Assembly (NCBI GenBank): GCA_019262145.1
Contig: CP076745.1
Span: 1,452,969 to 1,516,968, forward strand
Source of the DNA: Candidatus Methanogranum gryphiswaldense
Lineage (GTDB): Archaea; Thermoplasmatota; Thermoplasmata; Methanomassiliicoccales; Methanomethylophilaceae
Direction: 5' to 3'
DNA length: 64,000 nucleotides
Below are positions 9,746-18,299 of the stretch, piece after piece. Made by a program: the position numbers and the translations under genes. Within the stretch, counting starts at the first letter, position 1, and each line of letters opens with the position of its first letter. The notes below the pieces were generated by a model. The model was given only the letters and a program-made list of their open reading frames with translations, made no database searches and was not told where the DNA came from.

Positions 9746-11287
9746 TCACTGGTCGTGGACCTCCCCTGCCTCGAACTCCTCCAACTCTTCCTTGGTAGGC
9801 ATCCAAGACTCCTTCTTCAACCTCTTCTCGATGATATACGGAGGTAGGATCGCGATGGCTATCACTCCTATGAGCATGCCTGCAAAGTATCCTATTATCT
9901 CGAGAGTTGTGTATCCTGTCGGGTCCTCTGGACACAGACCGAATATGAATCCAAAAGAAAGAGTGCCTATCGAGACCACCGCGATGATCCACATTCCGAT
10001 CTTTCCTCCGGGAAGTTTGAAAGGACGCGGCTTGTCCTTCTGTGTCTTCCTCAATTTTACGAATGCCAGGAACATGAAGAAATACATGATTATATTGATC
10101 AGGGAAGTTATTGCCACCAAGACCCAGTATCCATTTATGTTCATCACGACCATTACGACGTAAGATATGACAAATATCGAAGATATTGCACATTGAAGAA
10201 GCAACACTCCTGTGGGAGCGCCATTCTTATTCGTCTTGCGGAATATAGGCGGTAGATCTCCGGTATATGCTGCTGGTGCAAGACCCTTTGCAGGACCTAT
10301 CATCCACGTCGATAACTGAGCGAGGATTCCTACGGTCAACATTATTCCGAGAGGAACGAGTAACCATCCGATACCAAGATCGTTTAAGGCTATACTGAAC
10401 GCTTCGATGACCCCTCCGTTCATACCATTCTCACTGTTTAGGAATTCATAAGGCACGATGGACCCTACTGCCCATGTACCTACGATCGAAATACCACATA
10501 TCAATGCAGCAGCAAAGAACATGGCCCTAGGATAGTCCTTTTTCGGATTCTTTGTATCTCTGGCATGGTAACCAGCCATCTCCATTCCTGCGTATATCAG
10601 AACAAGACTCGATGCCAGAGTGAATGTCTGGATGAGCGATCCTGAGTTGACATTTGGCAGCAATGCACTTGTGGTCAATTCCCCCAGTTGAGATGTGTGA
10701 CCGCCCGCCAGCCAAACGCATGCAAGGACGATCAATATACCGATCGGAACCAAAGATCCCAAAAAGGTACCCATCGTACTGAGTTTATTCGAATTCTTCA
10801 TTCCGGTGAAGTTGAAATATGTCAAAAGCCACATCGAGGCCAACATCACGACCAACATGAAGACTGCATTATTGCCGAATGCAGGCTGCAAGATGGTATA
10901 CGCCAACGTGACCATTACGAAAGACGCGACGGTCGGGAAATAAACTATGTTGTTGGTCCACGAACACCATATCGTGATGAAACTTCCCTTACCTGGATAT
11001 GCTTCCTTGACCCATGCATAGATACCTCCTGACTTGGGCCATGTTGATGCCAATTCCGCAGCCACCAGCGACACGGGTATGAGGAAACATATTGCGAACA
11101 GGATATACCAAAATATCATGCTCCATCCTTCAAGCGCCATACTTGGGAAATTACGTAGGCTCAACACAGCGGCGACATTGATCATCGCCAGGGATACGAT
11201 CCCCAACTTCATTCCGGATGATACTTTGGACTTGCCAGTATCACCGGCTGGACTGTCATTCTCTGATGCAGTAGATGTAGTAGTCAT
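9746..11287 (-). CDS. APC-family amino acid antiporter (AdiC/GadC-like)
   Basis: 513 residues with a Ser/Thr-rich hydrophilic N-terminus (about 27 residues) followed by about 12 hydrophobic segments. The conserved region around PVSLVAAELASTWPKSGGIYAWVKEAYP is the APC signature seen in glutamate/GABA and arginine/agmatine exchangers. The start ATG at 11287 lies inside the last codons of the upstream decarboxylase gene (32-nt overlap) and has a near-perfect GAGGTGAT site 5 nt before it, so translation is coupled to the decarboxylase. The pairing implies exchange of the amino acid substrate for its amine product. Exact substrate is inferred only from context. Confidence 0.88.
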   Translation of the reverse strand: MTTTSTASENDSPAGDTGKSKVSSGMKLGIVSLAMINVAAVLSLRNFPSMALEGWSMIFWYILFAICFLIPVSLVAAELASTWPKSGGIYAWVKEAYPGKGSFITIWCSWTNNIVYFPTVASFVMVTLAYTILQPAFGNNAVFMLVVMLASMWLLTYFNFTGMKNSNKLSTMGTFLGSLVPIGILIVLACVWLAGGHTSQLGELTTSALLPNVNSGSLIQTFTLASSLVLIYAGMEMAGYHARDTKNPKKDYPRAMFFAAALICGISIVGTWAVGSIVPYEFLNSENGMNGGVIEAFSIALNDLGIGWLLVPLGIMLTVGILAQLSTWMIGPAKGLAPAAYTGDLPPIFRKTNKNGAPTGVLLLQCAISSIFVISYVVMVVMNINGYWVLVAITSLINIIMYFFMFLAFVKLRKTQKDKPRPFKLPGGKIGMWIIAVVSIGTLSFGFIFGLCPEDPTGYTTLEIIGYFAGMLIGVIAIAILPPYIIEKRLKKESWMPTKEELEEFEAGEVHDQ

Positions 11288-13523
11288 GATTTATCACCTC
11301 GACACCATGCGAATCATGCGTGAATCCAGGGAATTTTCTGTCGAAGGATTCCAGCGCGCGCAGGTAACTCAATATCGGACCGTTCTTCTTACCAGTCCTC
11401 TCGCCAGGCATGAGCAACGGTATGCCAGGAGGATATGGTACAATCCCTGTTGCAACGATACGATCTTCGATATCATCGATCTTCACATGCTCCACGTTGC
11501 CCTTCACGAGCTCCGTGTATGCATCCGCCGGGATCATTACCTGCTCAGGAAGGACAGAACATGCCTCGTTTGCGAGCTGGGTCTGCCTCGTGGATTTGAT
11601 CTGTTCGTGCATTTGCTTTGCAAGCTGTGCAAGAGACATGCCGCCATATCTCTCAGGATACGCGGAGACGATATTGGGAAGTACGTCGTCCATCAAGGCC
11701 CCGTTATCGAACAGTCTCTTGAACTCAAAGAGTTCTGATACGAGAGTCCCCCACTTTCCGTTCGTGACTCCCATCGAGAATAAGAACAATATGTTGTAGT
11801 CTCCGGACTTTTCATTGACTATTCCACGCTGATCCAAGAATGCAAGGACAACTGCGGAGGGTATACCGAAATTCGAATGCTCGCCATTATTCTCTATTCC
11901 AGGCGTGAGGACTGTGACCTTAATGGGATCCAACATGGCCCATCCGTCCTCTATGTTGCCGAATCCGTGCCATGTCTCTCCTGGATGCAATACCCAGCAA
12001 TCTGGTTCATGCTCAAGGATCTCAGCAGGTACATCCGCAAAATCCTGTTTCTTCTTCTTTCCTGGTATGTGTACCATATCAGGTTGCCACATGCCGAACC
12101 ACCAATCCTTCTGATCCTTTTCCTTCACGGATCTGGTTATCCTTGCCATGGTCTGCCTGAACCTTATGGCCTCGTCGATCGAGTCCTGTGTGAGCACCTT
12201 ACCATTGGAATCCATCATCTTAGAGGACACATCCAGTGAAGCGATTATCGCGTATTGAGGAGATGTTGATGCATGCATCATGAATGCCTCATTGAAAAGC
12301 GAGGGGTCGATCTTCTTCTTACCTTCCTTTATGTGTATCATTGATGCCTGGGACAACGCTGCAAGAAGTTTGTGCGTCGATTGGGTTGCGAATACCGTAG
12401 GGCGTTCATCGGAAGGCGAGTCGTCATCCCTCATCGCATATCTGTCCTTGTAGAAAGGATTGAATCTGGCATATCCATACCAAGCTTCGTCGAAATGGAC
12501 ACAATCCGTCACTTTGCCGAGGATCTTCTCCGCCTTGGCGGCATTGTAACAAACTCCATCATATGTCGAATTCGTGACTACCGCTATCGAAGGCTTACAA
12601 TTATCGCCATTGACCAATTTATTATCGGCGATCTTCTTCTCTATCACTTCTGGCGCCATACCCTCTGGCAAAATAGGACCCAATATCCCATATCTGTTCC
12701 TTGTGGGTATCATGTACACGGGCACAGCATGGCTCATCGTTATCGAATGCTCGATCGATTTGTGGCAGTTCCTGTCCACGACCTCCACCTCTCCAGGAGA
12801 GGTGACGGCCACATGTACCACTCTGTTGGAAGTAGAAGTACCGTTGGTGACGAAATATGTCATGTCCGATCCGAAGACCTTCGATGCATATTTCTCTGCA
12901 TCACCGATTGGACCGCTATGATCTAAAAGGGATCCAAGTTCACCAACCGATATTGAAAGGTCCGATCTGAAAAGTTGTTCTCCGAAGAAGTTGTAGAAAA
13001 GGCGCCCGACGGGGGATTTCAAAAATGCCGTTCCGGCTGTGTGTCCAGGAGTGTGCCAGGAATACTCATAATCCTCTGAGAATTCCACCAGGCTCTTGAA
13101 CATCGGAGGAAGTATTTCCTTACGATATCTTCTCATCGAGGCCTCGATACGACCCGCGATGAATGAAGGCGTATCCCCCAATATCCATAGGTACTCGTTG
13201 ACCTCGGAAAGGATGTCGTATGGTATGCTGCTCAAGGCCTCGGGATCGGTCATAAGGAATATCCCTATGTCTGGATCCATCGAACGCATGTTCTTAATTA
13301 TCTGAGATGCGTCCTGAAGATTCCAATCGACCATCATGGCATCTACACCACTACTTATGGCACGTATCCCTTTCTTTACACTCTCTGAATTTGTAGAGGC
13401 TTTGACAGACACATCCGAAGACTCCAATTCAACTTTTATGGCATCTAGCATTCTGCCTTTGGAAGAATCAGCTCCGACATCGGAAGATACTATCAATACG
13501 GATAGCTTGCTTATTTCTCTCAT
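11256..13523 (-). CDS. adiA: Orn/Lys/Arg decarboxylase, fold I PLP enzyme (arginine decarboxylase-like)
   Basis: 755 residues, the size of bacterial inducible arginine/lysine/ornithine decarboxylases. Residues 1-130 form the response-regulator-like wing domain (VLIVSSDVGAD, DAMMVDWNLQD). The PLP domain follows, with HTPGHTAGTAF at 157-167, HFDEAWYG at 343-350 and the cofactor lysine in QSTHKLLAALSQASMIH (Lys385). The QASMIH context resembles AdiA more than LdcI. The reaction would be L-arginine to agmatine plus CO2, used for acid tolerance or polyamine supply; lysine or ornithine as substrate cannot be excluded. GAGG lies just before the start, with a TATA box further upstream. It overlaps and is probably co-transcribed with the antiporter. 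Confidence 0.9.
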   Translation of the reverse strand: MREISKLSVLIVSSDVGADSSKGRMLDAIKVELESSDVSVKASTNSESVKKGIRAISSGVDAMMVDWNLQDASQIIKNMRSMDPDIGIFLMTDPEALSSIPYDILSEVNEYLWILGDTPSFIAGRIEASMRRYRKEILPPMFKSLVEFSEDYEYSWHTPGHTAGTAFLKSPVGRLFYNFFGEQLFRSDLSISVGELGSLLDHSGPIGDAEKYASKVFGSDMTYFVTNGTSTSNRVVHVAVTSPGEVEVVDRNCHKSIEHSITMSHAVPVYMIPTRNRYGILGPILPEGMAPEVIEKKIADNKLVNGDNCKPSIAVVTNSTYDGVCYNAAKAEKILGKVTDCVHFDEAWYGYARFNPFYKDRYAMRDDDSPSDERPTVFATQSTHKLLAALSQASMIHIKEGKKKIDPSLFNEAFMMHASTSPQYAIIASLDVSSKMMDSNGKVLTQDSIDEAIRFRQTMARITRSVKEKDQKDWWFGMWQPDMVHIPGKKKKQDFADVPAEILEHEPDCWVLHPGETWHGFGNIEDGWAMLDPIKVTVLTPGIENNGEHSNFGIPSAVVLAFLDQRGIVNEKSGDYNILFLFSMGVTNGKWGTLVSELFEFKRLFDNGALMDDVLPNIVSAYPERYGGMSLAQLAKQMHEQIKSTRQTQLANEACSVLPEQVMIPADAYTELVKGNVEHVKIDDIEDRIVATGIVPYPPGIPLLMPGERTGKKNGPILSYLRALESFDRKFPGFTHDSHGVEVINHDYYIYCIRE
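11293..11300 (-). promoter_or_regulatory. Ribosome binding site of the antiporter, inside the decarboxylase gene
   Basis: GAGGTGAT, matching the archaeal anti-Shine-Dalgarno core, lies 5 nt before ATG 11287 while still within decarboxylase codons. It supports translational re-initiation or coupling for the decarboxylase-antiporter pair. Confidence 0.75.
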
Positions 13524-13858
13524 ATTTACCTCGAAACTTGAATTTTTGCGCGTAACGCATTTGTAACACGATGTGTGAGCTTATAAACATATAACCCAAC
13601 CAATTGTCTATGTTCTAACAAGACGAACAAACGCTGACCAACAAATTCTGTGGAAAAAAATCAATCAATATGAAATAAAAAAAAGCATATTTTGATAGGG
13701 TATTGTATTGAATTCCAATTTCAATAATCCACAAGAATGACCCCCATATCATATTGCGATATTATATCTGTAACGCTAAAAAAATTCAAATTTGAAAAAA
13801 GAGAACGACTTTTTGAGCTTCTAGATGTAAATAAAAATGGGGGGGTCGCCCCCTGTTT
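13524..13858. other. 335-bp intergenic region between decarboxylase start and gltB end
   Basis: No gene is visible. The left end carries the decarboxylase promoter: on the minus strand TTTATAAG at 13580-13587, about 60 bp before the start codon. Upstream of it TTGTCT and AAGAC half-sites (about 13602-13623) form a loose inverted pair. The middle (13640-13820) is AT-rich with nothing recognisable. The right end holds the gltB terminator. Confidence 0.6.
13830..13853 (-). terminator. Terminator of the glnN-gltB operon
   Basis: GGGGG-CGA-CCCCC on the minus strand (13841-13853), directly behind the gltB stop and followed by CCATTTTTATTT. Short G/C stem plus T-run. Confidence 0.65.
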
Positions 13859-16800
13859 TCACTGGTTCTGAGATTCGAGGATCTTCTTGTAACCTATGGG
13901 CATGACCTTTAGGAATCTGGTCACGTTCTTGTCCCAATCGGCCAATATGTCCTTGGCTTTCTGACTTCCTGTATATCTGACGTGGTCCTCCAGGATCCTC
14001 CTGAGCTCCGTCCTGTCAGCAAGGGAATCCACGAGTAACAGTTCGACCATGTCCATATTGCAATGTCTATCGAAATCGCCATCGTCATTGAGGACATATG
14101 CAATTCCGGCAGACATGCCTGCTGCGAAATTGCGCCCTACATTTCCGAGAAGCACCGCACGACCGCCCGTCATATATTCACAGCAATGGTCCCCGGCACC
14201 TTCAGCGACAGCTATCGCACCGCTGTTACGGACGCAGAATCTCTCTCCGACCACACCGGCAATATATACCTCACCGGAAGTGGCACCATAAAGCAAAGTA
14301 TTGCCTGCGATGACGTTGAATCTGGGAACGTGATCCTCACGGAATACCGCGATGCGTCCTCCTGAAAGACCCTTTCCAACGAAATCGTTAGCCTGGCCTT
14401 TAAGATAGAATGTCATACCCTGCGACAGGAAAGCACCGAAACTCTGTCCGGCGGTCCCCTTGAAGGTTATCTGTATCGCACTGTCCTTCAGGGATAATCC
14501 CCTCTTGGTGACCACTCCTGAAAGCATGGTTCCCACGGAACGGTCGACGTTGCAGATGCCATATTCCAACTTTACCGAATCCCCGGCGTCCAGTGCTATG
14601 TTCGCATCCTTGATCATCCTCTTATCGAGTATGTCCTTGATTATATCGCCCTGACCGGTGGTGCATATCCTGTCCCCTTTGAACATTTTGACGATCTGGA
14701 CTATGTCTGCATTATCGGACTTTTTACCGATCATGGGCTTGCGGACGATCAGGTCTGCGCGCCCTATTATCTCATCAAGGGACCGATATCCCATTACCGC
14801 CAGATGTCTCCTGACATCCTCGGCCAAGAACCTGAAATAATTCATCACGTTCTCTGGAGTACCCTTGAACTTGGCACGTCTCAACGGGTCCTGCGTAGCT
14901 ATCCCGACAGGACACGTGTTAGTCTGACACTTGCGGCACATTATGCATCCGATGGCCACCATCGGTGCGGTTGCGAACCCGTATTCCTCTGCTCCGAGAA
15001 GAGCGGATATGATGACATCCCTTCCGGTCTTCATCTGACCGTCTACCTGGAGTCTTACCCTTCCCCTCAGATTGTTGAGCATCAGTGTCTGCTGCGCCTC
15101 GGCTATACCGAGTTCCCACGGAAGCCCTGCATATCTTATCGAGGATAATGGACTTGCACCCGTTCCTCCGTCGGCACCAGAGATCAAGATGACATCGGCG
15201 CCTGCCTTGGCAACTCCTGCCGCGACCGTGCCCACACCTGCCTCTGAGACAAGTTTGACGCTGACCCTTGCGGTGGGATTGATGCATTTTAGATCGAATA
15301 TCAACTGCTTAAGGTCCTCGATAGAATAGATGTCGTGATGTGGCGGAGGGGATATGAGCGTTATTCCGGGTATACAATGCCTGGTGGCCGCTATGACCTT
15401 GTCAACCTTGTACTCCATGAGCTGCCCGCCCTCTCCGGGCTTAGCACCCTGGGCGACCTTTATCTGAATCTCCTCGGCATTCACCAGGTACTGGGCTGTG
15501 ACACCGAATCTTCCGGATGCTATCTGCTTGACCTTGGAACACAGGTCCCTTCCGTCAGCGGTGAGCTTGAACCTCTTCGGGTCCTCTCCTCCTTCTCCTG
15601 TGTTGCTTTGAGCCCCCAGCCTGTTCATAGCATCGGCGAGTGTCTCGTGAGCTTCCGTGCTAATGGCACCGAAGGATATGCCTTCAGCCACGAACCTCTT
15701 TATGATATTCACGGCAGGCTCAACTTCTCTCAGCGGGACGGCCTTGCCCTTCTTGATCTCCATGATGTCGCGTATGAAGAACGACCCTGAGTCCTCCATC
15801 TCGGCGAATTGCTTGTAGGCTTCCTCATCGCTCTCCCTGACAGCCTGATGCAGCCACTTCACCGTGTCTGGATTCCAAGAATGCCTCTCGCCACCTTTCC
15901 TGTAGTTGTACAAGCCCTGATCTTCTAGGACGATCTCCTTATCGTTCTGACCGAATGCAGTCTCATGCACGGAAATGGCCTCACCTGCGATGTCTGTGAG
16001 TTTCAGACCTCCGATATTCGAGACGGTGTGGGCAAAATACTTTGCACAAACCTCTCTGTCGATACCTATGGCCTCGAAAAGTCTAGAACCGCGATATGAC
16101 CTGATCGTCGCTATTCCCATCTTGGACATGATCTTGAGAAGACCGCTCTCCAACACTTTGATGTAATTGCGTTCAGCCGTGTCGACATCGATCTTGATGT
16201 CCTCCTGTTCCTTCACGATCTTCTCGATGATGTTATAGGCCATGTACGGGTTGATGACATTTGCACCATAACCGAACAGCAATGCGAAATGCATGACCTC
16301 CCTGGGCTCTCCGGTCTCCACGATTATGTCCGTCTGCATGCGCTTCTTGTTGTGCACCAGATATTGGTGTACAGCGGATACCGCCAGAACCGAAGGTATC
16401 GCGACATGGTCCTTGTCGACGAACCTATCTGAGAGTATGATGTATGAGATATTGTTGTCCACAGACGCCTCGGCCTGCTGGCATATCTTCTTCAGTGCCT
16501 TCTCCAGACCCTCGGGGCCATCCGCCAGATCGAATGTCATGGGAATGACCGTGGTGCTGAATCCCCTGTAAGAGATATTCTTCAACAAATCCAATTCCCT
16601 ATTCGTTATGACAGGATGCTTGACCTTTACTATCTTGCAGTTGACAGGCGTTGGCATCAATACGTTCCTGTTTATGGACCCTATGTATCCAGTTATGGAC
16701 ATCACAAGCTGTTCTCTGATTGGATCGATCGGAGGGTTCGTGACCTGTGCGAATGACTGTCTGAAATAATTGAACAATCTCTGAGGCTTGTCGGACAATA

Positions 16801-18286
16801 TCGCCAGAGGCGCATCGTATCCTGTGGACCCTACCGGCTCTTTCACCTGTGTTATCATGGGGATCAGGATCTTGGTCACATCCTCTTGGGAATAACCAAA
16901 CTCCACCATCATGGCACTGGTATCATTGACCCAACGATTGACCATCCTTCCAGATGATACTGTGTCGAGGTCCAACCTGTTCGTTTCGAGCCAGGTCCTG
17001 TAAGGATATGCAGAAGAGATCTCCCTCTTTATCTCTGGATCGTATATCACTCTGCCTTCGGCCGTATCAATGAGCATCATCTTGCCTGGCATCAAACGCC
17101 CGGATTCCTCGAGATCGCTTTCCTGTATCTGTATGACACCTGCCTCGGAGGCCAATATGAATAGACCTTCCTTGGTTATCGAGTATCTTGCAGGACGCAG
17201 CCCGTTCCTGTCAAGCATACCGCCTGCGTATCTTCCATCAGTGAACAGGACCGCGGCTGGACCATCCCATGGTTCCATGGGTATGCTGTGATATTCATAA
17301 TATGCCTTCAGACTGTCCGATATTGGATTCTTATCATTCCATGATTCGGGTATCATTATCGACAGTGCGTTGGCCATGCTCTTTCCGCTCATCGTGAGGA
17401 ATTCGAACATGTTGTCCAAGGTCGCACTGTCGCTCATTCCATCCTGCATTATGGGGAAAAGTTCCTTTAGATCGGGGAGCAACGGAGTCTCGAGAACGCT
17501 TTCTCTGGCTTTGGTCCAGGACCTGTTTCCTTTTATGGTGTTGATCTCTCCGTTATGGCAGAGCATTCTGAATGGCTGTGCCAACTTCCACATCGGAAGC
17601 GTGTTCGTGCTAAACCTGGAATGGACCATGGCTATAGCGGACTTGAACTCAGGATTCGTGAGATCTCTGTAATACGTCCTCAATTGGATTGGCGTGAGCA
17701 TTCCCTTATAATTCACGGTCCTGGTAGAAAGGCTGCAGATGTAGAAATCATCCTTCGAGTCGATGTTCGATCCAGCGACCCTGTTGGAGACCCTTTTCCT
17801 CACGCTGTACAACTTATGTTCCAGAATATCCTGTCCATCATAACTGGTCAAGAACACCTGGGTTATGTTGGGCTCGCTATACTGCGCCTGCGGACCGGGG
17901 ACGTCGTGGTCCACCGGAACTTCCCTCAGGCATATCTCATGAAGGCCGTAACGCTGACATTCCTCTCTCAGAATAGAGAGACAAGCCCCCTCGTCCTTCT
18001 TATCCTTAGGTAAAAAAATGATTCCGGTCCCGTATCTTCCGACCTCCGGGACCGAAATCTTAAGAAATTTGGTGATGAAGTCGTGCGGGATCTGCACAGT
18101 AATACCGGTACCGTCACCTGTCTTACCATCAGCATTCTCCGCACCGCGGTGCTCCATATTCTCAAGGATCTGAAGACCGTACTCGACGATCCTGTGATCC
18201 TTGTTCCCATTAATGTTGACGGCAAGACCCACTCCGCATGAGTCATGCTCATTCTCCGGGTCGTACAGACCCACCGCACTCTTCAC
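13859..18286 (-). CDS. gltB: Glutamate synthase, large (alpha) subunit
   Basis: Transfers the amide nitrogen of glutamine to 2-oxoglutarate, giving two glutamates. I place the start at GTG 18286 rather than the longer ATG 18340. GAGGT lies 8 nt before the GTG, directly behind the glnN stop, and the product then begins MKSAVGLYDPENEHDSCGVG, matching the short propeptide before the catalytic N-terminal Cys (here Cys17). 1475 residues: glutaminase domain, central domain, FMN/synthase barrel with ISPPPHHDIYSIEDL and GADGGTGASPLSSI, the 3Fe-4S cluster CIMCRKCQTNTCPVG, and the C-terminal beta-helix domain. No small GltD subunit is adjacent, so ferredoxin or a distant partner may supply electrons. 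Confidence 0.95.
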   Translation of the reverse strand: MKSAVGLYDPENEHDSCGVGLAVNINGNKDHRIVEYGLQILENMEHRGAENADGKTGDGTGITVQIPHDFITKFLKISVPEVGRYGTGIIFLPKDKKDEGACLSILREECQRYGLHEICLREVPVDHDVPGPQAQYSEPNITQVFLTSYDGQDILEHKLYSVRKRVSNRVAGSNIDSKDDFYICSLSTRTVNYKGMLTPIQLRTYYRDLTNPEFKSAIAMVHSRFSTNTLPMWKLAQPFRMLCHNGEINTIKGNRSWTKARESVLETPLLPDLKELFPIMQDGMSDSATLDNMFEFLTMSGKSMANALSIMIPESWNDKNPISDSLKAYYEYHSIPMEPWDGPAAVLFTDGRYAGGMLDRNGLRPARYSITKEGLFILASEAGVIQIQESDLEESGRLMPGKMMLIDTAEGRVIYDPEIKREISSAYPYRTWLETNRLDLDTVSSGRMVNRWVNDTSAMMVEFGYSQEDVTKILIPMITQVKEPVGSTGYDAPLAILSDKPQRLFNYFRQSFAQVTNPPIDPIREQLVMSITGYIGSINRNVLMPTPVNCKIVKVKHPVITNRELDLLKNISYRGFSTTVIPMTFDLADGPEGLEKALKKICQQAEASVDNNISYIILSDRFVDKDHVAIPSVLAVSAVHQYLVHNKKRMQTDIIVETGEPREVMHFALLFGYGANVINPYMAYNIIEKIVKEQEDIKIDVDTAERNYIKVLESGLLKIMSKMGIATIRSYRGSRLFEAIGIDREVCAKYFAHTVSNIGGLKLTDIAGEAISVHETAFGQNDKEIVLEDQGLYNYRKGGERHSWNPDTVKWLHQAVRESDEEAYKQFAEMEDSGSFFIRDIMEIKKGKAVPLREVEPAVNIIKRFVAEGISFGAISTEAHETLADAMNRLGAQSNTGEGGEDPKRFKLTADGRDLCSKVKQIASGRFGVTAQYLVNAEEIQIKVAQGAKPGEGGQLMEYKVDKVIAATRHCIPGITLISPPPHHDIYSIEDLKQLIFDLKCINPTARVSVKLVSEAGVGTVAAGVAKAGADVILISGADGGTGASPLSSIRYAGLPWELGIAEAQQTLMLNNLRGRVRLQVDGQMKTGRDVIISALLGAEEYGFATAPMVAIGCIMCRKCQTNTCPVGIATQDPLRRAKFKGTPENVMNYFRFLAEDVRRHLAVMGYRSLDEIIGRADLIVRKPMIGKKSDNADIVQIVKMFKGDRICTTGQGDIIKDILDKRMIKDANIALDAGDSVKLEYGICNVDRSVGTMLSGVVTKRGLSLKDSAIQITFKGTAGQSFGAFLSQGMTFYLKGQANDFVGKGLSGGRIAVFREDHVPRFNVIAGNTLLYGATSGEVYIAGVVGERFCVRNSGAIAVAEGAGDHCCEYMTGGRAVLLGNVGRNFAAGMSAGIAYVLNDDGDFDRHCNMDMVELLLVDSLADRTELRRILEDHVRYTGSQKAKDILADWDKNVTRFLKVMPIGYKKILESQNQ

Positions 18287-18294
18287 TTTATCAA

Positions 18295-18299
18295 ACCTC
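18295..18299 (-). promoter_or_regulatory. Ribosome binding site deciding the gltB GTG start
   Basis: GAGGT overlaps the glnN TGA stop and is 8 nt from GTG 18286. The alternative upstream ATG at 18340 would lie inside glnN without such a site. Confidence 0.7.
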
